Below, piece by piece: positions 1 through 7,707 of a stretch of DNA of 14,930 bases. The notes beneath the pieces are model-generated. The model was not told where the DNA came from and did not search any database. It was given only the letters and a program-made list of their open reading frames with translations. The DNA is taken from contig CAZQNO010000064.1 in the NCBI GenBank assembly GCA_964594775.1, positions 1-14,930 of the forward strand, in the 5' to 3' direction. The translations under genes were made by a program, and so were the position numbers. Origin of the DNA: CAYFVU01 sp964594775 (GTDB lineage Bacteria; Spirochaetota; Spirochaetia; DSM-16054; Sediminispirochaetaceae). Position 1 is the first letter of the stretch; every line of letters begins with the position of its first letter.

Positions 1-303
1 AGGCGCCGGCTTCGGGGCCGGGGCCGGAACACGCGGTGCTGCCGCCGCGGCGGCCGCAGCACCGGCCGGGGAGGGAGACGGTGCCGGCAGCTCGGGCTCC
101 TTCGGCTTCTCGGGAAGCAGGGGTGCGGGGATATCGGTCAGGCGGACCTCTACCGGCCCGTAGGTCTGGGCGAGACCGGAGTCGGCATTCCATTCTATGA
201 AACCGAGAAGCAGGGCGAGAATCCCCTGGATGAGCAGCGCCAAAACGACGCTGACGATCAGGCGGTCCCCCTCTTTTCCCGGTATCAGTCTATCGGAAAA
301 CAT
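1..303 (-). CDS. TonB-like energy-transducing protein, N-terminal part (cut by window edge)
   Basis: An open frame runs from an ATG at 303 to the left edge without a stop, giving 101 residues. The protein starts with a short polar N-terminus, then one hydrophobic segment at about residues 15-35, then a linker rich in Pro, Ala, Glu and Lys (about residues 55-101, with a run of eight alanines near 80-88). One N-terminal anchor followed by a Pro-rich periplasmic arm is the TonB/TolA plan; the diagnostic C-terminal domain lies outside the window. The start overlaps the exbD stop as TGATG and is preceded by GAGGGGG three bases upstream, so it should be translated with exbD. Expected role: carrying proton-motive force from ExbB/ExbD across the periplasm to an outer-membrane partner, possibly the barrel protein encoded upstream. 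TonB versus TolA cannot be decided from this part. Confidence 0.75.
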   Translation of the reverse strand, partial: MFSDRLIPGKEGDRLIVSVVLALLIQGILALLLGFIEWNADSGLAQTYGPVEVRLTDIPAPLLPEKPKEPELPAPSPSPAGAAAAAAAAPRVPAPAPKPAP

Positions 304-716
304 CAGCCCCCCTCGTCATTCATCCGCAGATTCACTCCCTCGAAACCGCCCCTGCGGAGGCTGTCGAGGGTCTTCACCATCAGACTGTAGGAGACACTCC
401 GGTCTCCCTCCACCACGACGGTACGGATCTCGCCTCTTTCCTGCCGCTCCCTCAGGTCCTCCAGAGCCTCATCAAGCCCTTCCAGTGAATAGCGCTCCTT
501 GTTGAGATAGATCTCCTCTTCGGAGACGATGGTGACGATGAGCTTCCCCATTACCACCGGTTCGGCGGTGGAAGATTCGGGGAGGGTGAGAGAGATTCCG
601 GGGGTGAGAATGAAGGTACTCGATACCATGAAGAAGACCACCAGCTGGAAAACGACGTCTATCATCGGCACCAGCTCTACCGTGGCAGTGGGCTTGAGCC
701 TTCTTTTGAATTTCAT
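303..716 (-). CDS. exbD: ExbD/TolR-family proton-channel subunit
   Basis: A 137-residue protein of the usual ExbD/TolR length. A basic N-terminus is followed by a single membrane segment at about residues 16-36, which starts with VPMIDVVFQL. Asp20 in this segment matches the membrane Asp that is essential for proton flow in ExbD (Asp25 in E. coli). The rest is a periplasmic alpha/beta domain. In this family ExbD or TolR sits in the pore of an ExbB or TolQ pentamer and works a TonB or TolA arm. The ATG overlaps the exbB stop by one base (TAATG) and has AGGAG eight bases upstream. The gene ends in TGATG, overlapping the TonB-like gene. ExbD is preferred over TolR only because the next gene looks TonB-like; the symbol is therefore provisional. 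Confidence 0.9.
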   Translation of the reverse strand: MKFKRRLKPTATVELVPMIDVVFQLVVFFMVSSTFILTPGISLTLPESSTAEPVVMGKLIVTIVSEEEIYLNKERYSLEGLDEALEDLRERQERGEIRTVVVEGDRSVSYSLMVKTLDSLRRGGFEGVNLRMNDEGG

Positions 717-1327
717 TACTCAGTCTCCTCTCCGAGAAGAAGGACCATGTCGTTCACCCTGTTTTCCAGGCGCATAATAATATGATTCACCTTGTTCACG
801 AGAAAATTGTAGAAGGTGATCGCCGGAATGGAGACGGCGATGCCCGCGGCGGTGGTGAGCAGGGCTTCGGATATTCCCGAGGCGAGGAGAGAGGGATCGC
901 CGACCGAACCGAATTCACCGAGGACTCCGAAAGCCTTGATGTTTCCCGTTACCGTACCGAGGAGTCCCAGAAGCGGTGATATATGGGCGATGGTTCCCAA
1001 GGTGGTGAGATACCGTTCGAGCATCGGTATTTCCAGATTCGCCGAAGACATAATCGCGTCCTTGATCTCCGCCGGCCCGTATTCCCGGTGCTCGATCCCC
1101 ACCTTCATGAGCTTGGAGACCGGCGAAGGATTGTTCTCGCAAATGTTTATCGCCTCGTCGTAATGCTTTTTCTGCAGGGCCGATTTGAGCCGCTCGATCA
1201 TCGTGTTTTCGTCGATTCGTATCTTCCGAAAAAAGAGCAGACGCTCGACGATAATCACCGTCGCAACGAAGGCCAATATGAAGATGAGAATCATGATGAG
1301 CCCGCCCTTTTCGATTAGTAGTGCCAT
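716..1327 (-). CDS. exbB: ExbB/TolQ/MotA-family proton-channel protein
   Basis: A 203-residue inner-membrane protein. The first membrane segment is at about residues 9-28. A cytoplasmic stretch follows, then two long hydrophobic segments carrying the family signatures LLGLLGTVTGNIKAF and ALLTTAAGIAVSIPA. The threonines in these two helices match those lining the ion path in ExbB/TolQ. It should form the pentameric proton channel with the ExbD subunit encoded next. Start at 1327 is supported by AAGGAAG (1335-1341) at good spacing. It lies 23 bases after the barrel gene and runs directly into exbD. Length fits the short ExbB/TolQ forms. No key residue appears missing. TolQ rather than ExbB is possible, since the partner set is unusual. 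Confidence 0.92.
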   Translation of the reverse strand: MALLIEKGGLIMILIFILAFVATVIIVERLLFFRKIRIDENTMIERLKSALQKKHYDEAINICENNPSPVSKLMKVGIEHREYGPAEIKDAIMSSANLEIPMLERYLTTLGTIAHISPLLGLLGTVTGNIKAFGVLGEFGSVGDPSLLASGISEALLTTAAGIAVSIPAITFYNFLVNKVNHIIMRLENRVNDMVLLLGEETE

Positions 1328-1350
1328 GGTCTTACTTCCTTCCTTTCAAT

Positions 1351-3015
1351 TTATAGTGATATCTCCGTGACTATTCGCAGCAGCATTCCCGGGTCCATAT
1401 ACTCTCCCCAGGTGTTTCTTCCCCCCTCCGACAGAGGGGCCAGCATATCGCTCCACTCGAGCCTCAGCAAGACCCCCTCCGACAAGCGGTAATAGGCGCC
1501 CAGGTCGAGCACGGGAAGATCGCTGGTCGGTTCCACCGCGTAAGCGGCGTCGAAACTGCCTCCGTAGCTTCCCTCAGGCTCCTCCAGGTCCAGTCCCGCA
1601 GAAAAGCGGTGCCTGCCCTCCGGTATCACCGTTTCCTCCAGAAACTCTCCGTCCCAGGAGAAGGAGAATCTGAGCCCCTCTACGGGAAGATAGCCGAAAG
1701 TCGATCCGGCATTCAGCATCGCCGCATCGTCGACCCTTAGGCTGAACAGCCCGTCAGCGGAGTCTCTCCGTGAGAGATCCGCCGGTGAGACGGCGTTCTC
1801 CCTCATCTCGAAGCCCGAACGGAAACCCCAATCGAAGGAGCGGCCGACACTTCCCCCTGCAGCGGCCTCGGTATACCACCCGTGGCTCAGCGGAAGACCT
1901 TCGGCCGCGTCGAGAAAGGGATATCGTTCCCAGAGATCGAGGTACGTCGTTCTTTCGGTTTTATATCCCCCATCGAGACGAAAATGAAAGAGTTCACCGG
2001 CCATCCCCTCTATCCGCAGCGAGAAGGGAAACAGCAGGTCCTCCTCCTCGTCCCAGAGAATCCCCGCCTGAGAGGCAATATCGAGTGAGGCAAGAAAGAG
2101 ATCGAAGCCGAAAAAACCGCCGATACTCTGAAAGGTCTCCTCCCCGCTGCCCTGATAGTAGTCGTAGTTTCCAACAAGCCGCAATCCGCCCCACTTCGTT
2201 CCATATCGGAGGGCGGCGGACGGGCTGAGCAGCCACTCGTCCAGAGGGTCGGAATAGGAAGCGCTTCCCCCCAGTCCCGCGGTAATGCGGGAAACGTAGT
2301 GGGCACGAAAATCTATCTGGCTGAGAAGATGCTCTCCCAGGGCAAAATCCAGTCCCGTCCCCGCACGGGCGAAGCGGTGAATAAGCGAGGAGGCGTCGGC
2401 AAAGTCCTGCATCCCCGTCTCTTGTTCGCGGTATCTTCCGTCTATATCGAGCTCTCTCTCCTCGGTCTCCGTCCGTAGAGCTGCCTGAAGGGTGTCGCTG
2501 CGATGAAAGTAGCCGCTTCCCGAAGCCTCACCGCCGTAGCCGTCCGTCCCCTCGTGGATAAAGCCGACGGAGAAATGCGGTCCCTCCCCCCTCTTGTAAA
2601 GGGCGATATCGCCGAGCAGGTGCTTGTCGGCGCCGATTCCTATTCTCCCCTCGCTGTAGAAGGCCCCTGCGCCGGCTCCCGGACCGACCATAGCCACGGG
2701 AGGTACGCCGGGTACGGAGAGGGATCCCGCCTCTAATTCTTCGGCCTCCGGAAGGGGGATTTCTATCTCGCTGAGCTGCAGTGCTTCTTCGTCCGGAAGC
2801 AGAGCATCTATATCCCGCTGTTCGGGAGACTCGTATTCGAAGATCACCGTCGGGGCCTCGATCCCCGCCGCATCTCCGTCACCGTCTGATCCGGTCTCCT
2901 GTCCCGATAGAGGAGCGGCTGCAAGAAGAAAAAGAAGGGCGGCGAGGGAGAAGAGGAGTCCGAGCTGCGAAATGCCCCGTCCCGGGATTCGAATAGCTAG
3001 ATCGTGGCTCATCAT
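1351..3015 (-). CDS. Probable outer-membrane beta-barrel protein of unknown family
   Basis: A 554-residue protein I cannot place in a named family. A long N-terminal region leads to a hydrophobic core at about residues 18-36, with likely signal-peptidase cleavage near residue 38. An acidic, Pro-rich tail follows (about 40-115) that holds the short hydrophobic stretch PTVIFEYE (55-62), then a Gly/Pro/Ala hinge. From about 118 to the end there are many short alternating segments rich in Gly, Tyr, Phe, Trp and Leu separated by Asp/Glu/Ser turns, typical of a beta-barrel. It ends in LLRIVTEISL, a strand-like tail but with a final Leu rather than the common Phe. No 120-150-residue plug as in TonB-dependent receptors is evident. 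The start ATG overlaps the TPR gene stop (ATGA) and has AAGGAG at 3025-3030. Position before exbB-exbD-TonB-like genes suggests it is their outer-membrane partner. The barrel call is from composition only. Confidence 0.65.
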   Translation of the reverse strand: MMSHDLAIRIPGRGISQLGLLFSLAALLFLLAAAPLSGQETGSDGDGDAAGIEAPTVIFEYESPEQRDIDALLPDEEALQLSEIEIPLPEAEELEAGSLSVPGVPPVAMVGPGAGAGAFYSEGRIGIGADKHLLGDIALYKRGEGPHFSVGFIHEGTDGYGGEASGSGYFHRSDTLQAALRTETEERELDIDGRYREQETGMQDFADASSLIHRFARAGTGLDFALGEHLLSQIDFRAHYVSRITAGLGGSASYSDPLDEWLLSPSAALRYGTKWGGLRLVGNYDYYQGSGEETFQSIGGFFGFDLFLASLDIASQAGILWDEEEDLLFPFSLRIEGMAGELFHFRLDGGYKTERTTYLDLWERYPFLDAAEGLPLSHGWYTEAAAGGSVGRSFDWGFRSGFEMRENAVSPADLSRRDSADGLFSLRVDDAAMLNAGSTFGYLPVEGLRFSFSWDGEFLEETVIPEGRHRFSAGLDLEEPEGSYGGSFDAAYAVEPTSDLPVLDLGAYYRLSEGVLLRLEWSDMLAPLSEGGRNTWGEYMDPGMLLRIVTEISL

Positions 3016-5948
3016 TTTAACAAACTCCTTCCCTCATCGGCCCACTGAGAGTCGGGAAATTCGGCTTCGAGAGTCCTTACCATTCTGCGGGCATCCGATT
3101 GGCTTCCCGCCTTGAGAGCAGACTTCGCCGCCATGTACATCGACATCGCGGTAAAATCATCGTCGCCTCGTGCGAGAACTGCGGCCTGCGCGTAGGCTCC
3201 CGCCGCTTCGGCGGGAGCGCCGTCCCTCCGGTAGTGTTCACCTAACACGTACTGTGCCCGGGCCGCAGTCCGCGGGTCTGCTGCCTTTCTTTCCATCACC
3301 TCCTCGAGGAGCTCGATGGCCCTGCGGCGGAGCTCGCTTCTCTTCTCCGTATAGGTATTGAGGTAGAGAGAGGCAAGATCGACCGCCGCCTGCCGGCCGT
3401 CCCTTGTATCGAATCCCTTTTGCTCGACGATTGCCGATAGTTCCGCCTCTCGAGGACCCTTTCCGTCCAAGATGCCTCTGATCGTATCGATACGTCGTTC
3501 GACTGCGCTCTTCTTCGCCTCTGAGGGATAGAGCGAGCGAAGGCGGGTGTAATACCTCACGGCCTTCTCGTATTCGCCCTGTTCTTCATAGAGCTCGGCG
3601 AGTTCCCGCAGGCCGTCGGCATGCACCGAGCTGTCGGCAAACTGCTCCACCAGCCGTTCGAGGAGGAGAATGGCCCCATAGGGTTCTCCGCTCTTTCTCG
3701 CCGCGTAAGCCCCCCAGTAGAGAGATACGTCGGTCAGCTCACCCTTGGAAAATCGACTGCGATGCTCGTAGTAGGCCTCCCGCGCGGCAGCGTACTCGCC
3801 CTCCCGGAGAAAAAGCTCCCCTCTGCGGTAGAGCGCCTCCTCGGCGAGAGTACTGCGCGGGTACTCCCGGAAGAGACGGAGATAGGTAGCCGCCGATTCT
3901 TCTATCGTTCCCGCGCCGGAGAGAAGGGCCGCATATTCAAACAGCGCATCGTCGGCAACCTCACTTCTCTCTCCCTCTTCGAAAACCTGGCGATAGACGC
4001 TGAGGGCCTCCTCGACCCTTCCGTCGAGCGAGAGACTCTTGCCGTGCATGTAGAGCCCCTTCATCCGGCCGCTCTCCCGCTCGGCATGCTTCGCATATTC
4101 GGCGAAGGCTGCCTCGGCTCTGTCGTAGCGTTCATCGGCAAAGGCGGACCAGCCGATGAGGTATCTCCCTTCATCGGCGCGTGGATGGCTTGGGTAGTCT
4201 TCTGTGAGCCGGCTGAAACGGTCGACGGCGGCCACGTACTCGGCCTGCCGATAGAACCCCCATCCGGCGAAAAACAGTACCTGGGGGACGATCTCTTCCA
4301 TCCCGAGAAGGGCCTGCCCGGCTCCGGAGCGCTCATCTTTGCCCAGCAAACCGTCGAGAATTTCGGTCCCCCGCAGATACTCTCCCCCGGCAAGCCGTGA
4401 GAGCCCCTCGATGTAGGAGATCTGCACGTAGGCCTTCGGCTCGTCCTTCTCTAAATCGGGCAGCTCCTTTCTCATTACATCCGACCAGGCGACGACATCC
4501 TCCCAGTCTTTCAGGGAAAAGGCCGCTCGCATCAGGTCAACGTAGACACCGGGATCTTTTCGATGCAGGGGGAGATATTCCCGCAGCACCATCTTTGCCT
4601 CTTCCCAATTGCCTAAATCCATCCGCACCCGCGACAAGAGGCGGGTAATATCGTCGTAGAAGGAGCCTTCTTCCCGTTTTCTGCTCACCTCCGAAAGGAC
4701 GGCAAGGGCTTCTCGCGGCCTGCCGAGCCGCTGAAGAGCCGCCGCATAGAGGTAAGATGCCTTACCGGCAAAGGCCGAATCGGCATAGTCCTGCAGAAAA
4801 CGGTTACCGTAGAGCTCAGCATCCTTCCACCTCTCGGCCTCCGACGCCAAACGGAGGGCGGAGAGAAGCAGGAGTTCTCGGCTTTCTCGTTCCAGGGAAT
4901 CGGCATCTGTCTCTATATAGTCTTCTAACAGCTCAAAAGCGGCGGCCGGACCGGCGTTCCGCTCCACTGCGGAGGAGAGATAGAGGGGAACGAGGGGATC
5001 GACCTCCTCCATAGGCAGACTTCTCCATATCCGGCGAAGGTAACTCTCGGCCAGCTCGTACTCCTGCTGACGATGCGCCGCAATGGCTACCCGGAGGAAG
5101 AATTCGTTGAGAAGCTTCGGTCGGCCGGAGAGAGCGCTTTGCGCGGCATCCAAGATCTCCCGGCTCTCCTGCTCACGCCCCTCTTCGAGGTAGACCTTGA
5201 AGAGGTGCCGGTAGGCAGGCAGGGAGATTTCCGCCGGAGCTTCCAGGAGAGCTAAATAGAGCTCCTCCGCCTCCTCGGCTCTTCCCGTCGCGGAGAGAGC
5301 CTCGGCCTTGTAGAGGGTGAGGCGGTTTTTCAGCTCTTCATCCGCCTCCGCCGTCGGCACCGTTTGAAGAACCTCTAAGAGTTCCTCGCTGCGTCCCGTT
5401 TCCAGAAGAAGAACGGCATAGAGACGAAAGGCTTCCGGCCGGTCGAAAAGGTCTCCTGCATCCTCGGAAATCTCCCTCAGTCTGTTCAGCGCCTTTTCTT
5501 CTTCTCCGAGCCGCCGGCGGCAGAGGGCGATGTAGAGAAGCGTCTCTTCCCTATAGGATTGGTCGTTCGCCTCCATGTAGCCGTCGAAAAAGCCGAGGGC
5601 GCTTTCGATCTCCTCGAGGGCATAGGCTGCTGCCCCCCGCCAAAAGGGGATAAGGGGGGCGAATCGGGTGTAGGCGTAGCGGCTGCTCACCCTTTCGAGG
5701 GAGGCCGCGGCCGATTCGACTCTTCCCATGCGAAAGAGAATTACCCCCTTGCGAAAATGGGCATCGGCGCTGTAATCGGAATTGGGATACTCGCTAATGA
5801 GCTTCTCATAACGCGAAAAGGCGAATTGGTAGTCTCCCTTCCTGTAGCGCCGCTCGGCCTCTTCGAAGAGACGTTCCTCCTCCGAAAGGGCCCAGGAGAA
5901 GGCGGCACAGAGGCTAAACAGCAGTAGGAGCAGAGATTTTTTTTTCAT
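3012..5948 (-). CDS. Large periplasmic TPR-repeat protein (CpoB/BamD-like repeats)
   Basis: A 978-residue exported protein made almost wholly of tetratricopeptide-type helical repeats. The chosen ATG at 5948 begins with Met and three Lys, a Leu-rich core, and an S-W-A cleavage site after residue 20. A longer reading from TTG at 5984 would put a poor N-terminus before this signal peptide. Cys14 lies in the signal core but is preceded by Leu, so a lipoprotein is unlikely. Many repeats carry the pattern of a Tyr-Pro or Phe-Pro plus Ser/Asp-x-x-A-D/E-E hinge, as in YbgF/CpoB and BamD (near the N-terminus, in the middle, and at the very end in FPDSQWADEG). Such proteins are scaffolds for envelope complexes; no enzyme motif is seen. 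No Shine-Dalgarno precedes the ATG, and a run of nine A follows it. It overlaps the barrel gene by 4 bases. Role inferred from neighbours: periplasmic partner of the ExbB/ExbD/TonB-like system. Confidence 0.85.
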   Translation of the reverse strand: MKKKSLLLLLFSLCAAFSWALSEEERLFEEAERRYRKGDYQFAFSRYEKLISEYPNSDYSADAHFRKGVILFRMGRVESAAASLERVSSRYAYTRFAPLIPFWRGAAAYALEEIESALGFFDGYMEANDQSYREETLLYIALCRRRLGEEEKALNRLREISEDAGDLFDRPEAFRLYAVLLLETGRSEELLEVLQTVPTAEADEELKNRLTLYKAEALSATGRAEEAEELYLALLEAPAEISLPAYRHLFKVYLEEGREQESREILDAAQSALSGRPKLLNEFFLRVAIAAHRQQEYELAESYLRRIWRSLPMEEVDPLVPLYLSSAVERNAGPAAAFELLEDYIETDADSLERESRELLLLSALRLASEAERWKDAELYGNRFLQDYADSAFAGKASYLYAAALQRLGRPREALAVLSEVSRKREEGSFYDDITRLLSRVRMDLGNWEEAKMVLREYLPLHRKDPGVYVDLMRAAFSLKDWEDVVAWSDVMRKELPDLEKDEPKAYVQISYIEGLSRLAGGEYLRGTEILDGLLGKDERSGAGQALLGMEEIVPQVLFFAGWGFYRQAEYVAAVDRFSRLTEDYPSHPRADEGRYLIGWSAFADERYDRAEAAFAEYAKHAERESGRMKGLYMHGKSLSLDGRVEEALSVYRQVFEEGERSEVADDALFEYAALLSGAGTIEESAATYLRLFREYPRSTLAEEALYRRGELFLREGEYAAAREAYYEHRSRFSKGELTDVSLYWGAYAARKSGEPYGAILLLERLVEQFADSSVHADGLRELAELYEEQGEYEKAVRYYTRLRSLYPSEAKKSAVERRIDTIRGILDGKGPREAELSAIVEQKGFDTRDGRQAAVDLASLYLNTYTEKRSELRRRAIELLEEVMERKAADPRTAARAQYVLGEHYRRDGAPAEAAGAYAQAAVLARGDDDFTAMSMYMAAKSALKAGSQSDARRMVRTLEAEFPDSQWADEGRSLLK
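3025..3030 (-). promoter_or_regulatory. Ribosome binding site fixing the barrel-gene start
   Basis: AAGGAG nine bases upstream of the ATG at 3015 supports that start over the next ATG at 3012. It lies inside the last codons of the TPR gene, so the two genes are likely co-translated. Confidence 0.7.
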
Positions 5949-5955
5949 ATTGACA

Positions 5956-5984
5956 AAGATAAACCGTAAACGGGGAGAATTCAA
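5956..5984 (-). promoter_or_regulatory. Possible weak promoter of the TPR gene, leaderless layout
   Basis: On the minus strand TTGAAT (5984-5979), a 17-base spacer and TATCTT (5961-5956) each match four of six consensus bases. The -10 box ends seven bases before the ATG at 5948, so transcription from it would start at or next to the start codon. No Shine-Dalgarno is present there. The match is modest and read-through from the upstream gene is equally possible. Confidence 0.4.
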
Positions 5985-5997
5985 TATTTAACGGAAA

Positions 5998-7332
5998 TCA
6001 ACGCCGTAAAACGGGATCGAGAGCCTTCGACGGGGGTATAAAGCCGCCGTCGGTTTCGATTCGCACGAGATGAACGTATTCCCTCTCATATTTTGCGATG
6101 AAGTTCTCCAGAGGAGTTTCATCGGCATTTTCCATGACGGAGATTTGAAGCCGGCCGAAACGATCTATCCAGGGAAGGAAAACGACTACATGATAGTGGG
6201 AGCGCAGCTCCCCCTCACCGTGAATTACCCCGTTGACCGATCCCAGGTAGAAGTAGTCCGGCTCGCTCACCGCCAGTTCGTAGAGAAGGCTCGGCAGCTC
6301 TCTTACGGGATATCCCAGGTCCTCTTCGTATTCGTGATAAACCAGCTTGTCCACATCCGCCGCCTCGATCTTTGCATCTTCTTCGCTGAGTCTCAACAGG
6401 GAAAGGGCGAGGTTACGCGTCCAATCGAGGCCGAAGTAGGGTTCCCTCAGCTCCTCATACTTCTCGCTCCAGCGGTTGCCCCGGCTGTCCGGGTGGGTTT
6501 TTTTCAGCTCGTCTATGGAGAGAAAAGAACCGGTCTTGAGGTAGTAGATCCCGTCGACCACCCATTTAGCGAAGCCGGAACAATTGAGCCCCCCCTTCTT
6601 TCCATCCGAATCTTCGTCCTGAAGGCGTCCGTCTTCGATGTAGACGTAGGTGCCCTCCTCGTTCATTCCGCCGTCTTCGCCGTAAGCGATTGAGGGGAGA
6701 GAGGGGCGGACCGTTTGTGCGAATACATCGACCCTGCCGAGCTCGGCTATAAGGGGATCGGGAAGGTAGAAGGACCAATTTACATAGCCGACGGTGCTCT
6801 CCATGAGCCGCCGAAAGGAAATCTGCAAAAGCTCTTCGAGGGAGAAAGACACGCGGATGTCCTCCTGCATGAGCGTGTCGAGGAGAATGATGTTCATCGT
6901 CGAATAGGCTGCATCGGCGGGCCGTATTTCGAGATAGCTTTCCTCTCCGCTTTTCAGGTAGATGCGGAGGTACCGGTAGCTGCCGTCGTCTCCATTACGT
7001 ACAAAAACGTAATCACCCTGACTCTTTACGGCGGGCTCGAAATCTCCGGATTGGGAGAAATAGAAGAAGACCTCCTGCTCTTTTTCCTCCGCCATGACAC
7101 GAATCATGCTGCGTTCACCGGGTTCGTTCACCATCTCCGAATCGATTTTTACTGCCTCGCTGATGGGGGCGGTGATCTTTTCGAGATAGAGCCGCCGGGT
7201 ATAGACCGACTCGGGGAATGACGGAAGCTTCCTTTCCTCGAGGGGAGAGCGAAATGCCCACAGCGGGACTCCCGCGGTAAGAAACAGCAGGAGAAGGAGG
7301 AGATACTTTACGGTACTTCTTCGAACAGACAT
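5998..7332 (-). CDS. Secreted putative NlpC/P60-like cysteine peptidase
   Basis: A 444-residue exported protein of no family I can name with certainty. A basic start, a run of Leu and a likely L-W-A cleavage site near residue 26 form a signal peptide. The middle (about 85-210) looks like a beta-rich domain. The C-terminal part contains GGLNCSGFAKWV, matching the Cys-Ser-Gly-Phe active-site helix of NlpC/P60 and related papain-fold enzymes (Cys251), and about 130 residues later HYHVVVFLPW, which would give the catalytic His (379 or 381), with Glu401 in SVMENADETP as a possible third residue. Such enzymes cut peptidoglycan peptides or related amide bonds. I prefer ATG 7332, which has GAGG four bases upstream and gives a clean signal peptide. 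ATG 7359 directly abuts the merR stop and would add nine residues. Spacing to the TPR gene is 49 bases. Catalytic assignment is inference. Confidence 0.6.
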   Translation of the reverse strand: MSVRRSTVKYLLLLLLFLTAGVPLWAFRSPLEERKLPSFPESVYTRRLYLEKITAPISEAVKIDSEMVNEPGERSMIRVMAEEKEQEVFFYFSQSGDFEPAVKSQGDYVFVRNGDDGSYRYLRIYLKSGEESYLEIRPADAAYSTMNIILLDTLMQEDIRVSFSLEELLQISFRRLMESTVGYVNWSFYLPDPLIAELGRVDVFAQTVRPSLPSIAYGEDGGMNEEGTYVYIEDGRLQDEDSDGKKGGLNCSGFAKWVVDGIYYLKTGSFLSIDELKKTHPDSRGNRWSEKYEELREPYFGLDWTRNLALSLLRLSEEDAKIEAADVDKLVYHEYEEDLGYPVRELPSLLYELAVSEPDYFYLGSVNGVIHGEGELRSHYHVVVFLPWIDRFGRLQISVMENADETPLENFIAKYEREYVHLVRIETDGGFIPPSKALDPVLRR

Positions 7333-7359
7333 GGGACCTCTATCTAACTGTATCGGCAT

Positions 7360-7707
7360 TCACTGCTCTTCGGACAAGGCCTGCTCGAGTTTTTTTTGCT
7401 GTTCCCGCAGCTTTCCTTCGAGATAGAGAAGCTCCGATCGGATCCTGCCGATACCTGCCGTCAGAGTAGTATCGCTTCGGCTCAGCTCCTTCCAGAGCTC
7501 TTCCTGGGCACCGGCAAGGGTAAACTTCCGTGTATAGACCAGATAGTGAATCCGCAGGAGAAGGTTCAGCTCCTGACGGGTGTAGACTCTGCGGCCGGCC
7601 TCATCTTTTTTCGGAGAGAGAAGCGGCAGTTCCCGCTCCCAGTAGCGTATCACATGGGCTTGCACATCGAGAAGTTCACAGACCTGTCCGATGTGCAAGC
7701 CCTTCAT
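7360..7707 (-). CDS. MerR-type DNA-binding regulator
   Basis: A 115-residue protein with a MerR winged helix-turn-helix at residues 1-70. It shows the LHIGQVCELLDV helix pair, the conserved IRYWERELP, and the wing GRRVYTRQEL. A helical segment rich in Leu, Glu and Gln at about 85-115 should form the antiparallel dimer coiled coil. There are no Cys residues in the C-terminal part, so no metal-binding loop of the MerR/CueR kind. The short form resembles the small MerR-like proteins often found next to translation or ihfA loci in Proteobacteria; effector and targets are unknown. The ATG overlaps the der stop (ATGA), and AAGG is just upstream, so it should be coupled to der. A run of eight A lies near the 3' end. 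It may act on promoters in this same gene string, but nothing in the sequence proves that. Confidence 0.88.
   Translation of the reverse strand: MKGLHIGQVCELLDVQAHVIRYWERELPLLSPKKDEAGRRVYTRQELNLLLRIHYLVYTRKFTLAGAQEELWKELSRSDTTLTAGIGRIRSELLYLEGKLREQQKKLEQALSEEQ

Noticed and set aside
3621..4400. Plus-strand open frame (259 residues) opposite the TPR gene
   Set aside because: Same reason: a complement of a GC-rich gene with no recognisable product or start signal.
5907..5909. Lipobox at Cys14 of the TPR protein
   Set aside because: The residue before Cys is Leu, and an S-W-A signal peptidase I site follows at residue 20, so a secreted periplasmic form is more likely.
7390..7397. Run of eight A (minus strand) near the end of merR as a frameshift site
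   Set aside because: Either shifted frame stops soon after and changes only the extreme C-terminus, with no stimulating structure seen. Chance is the simpler reading.
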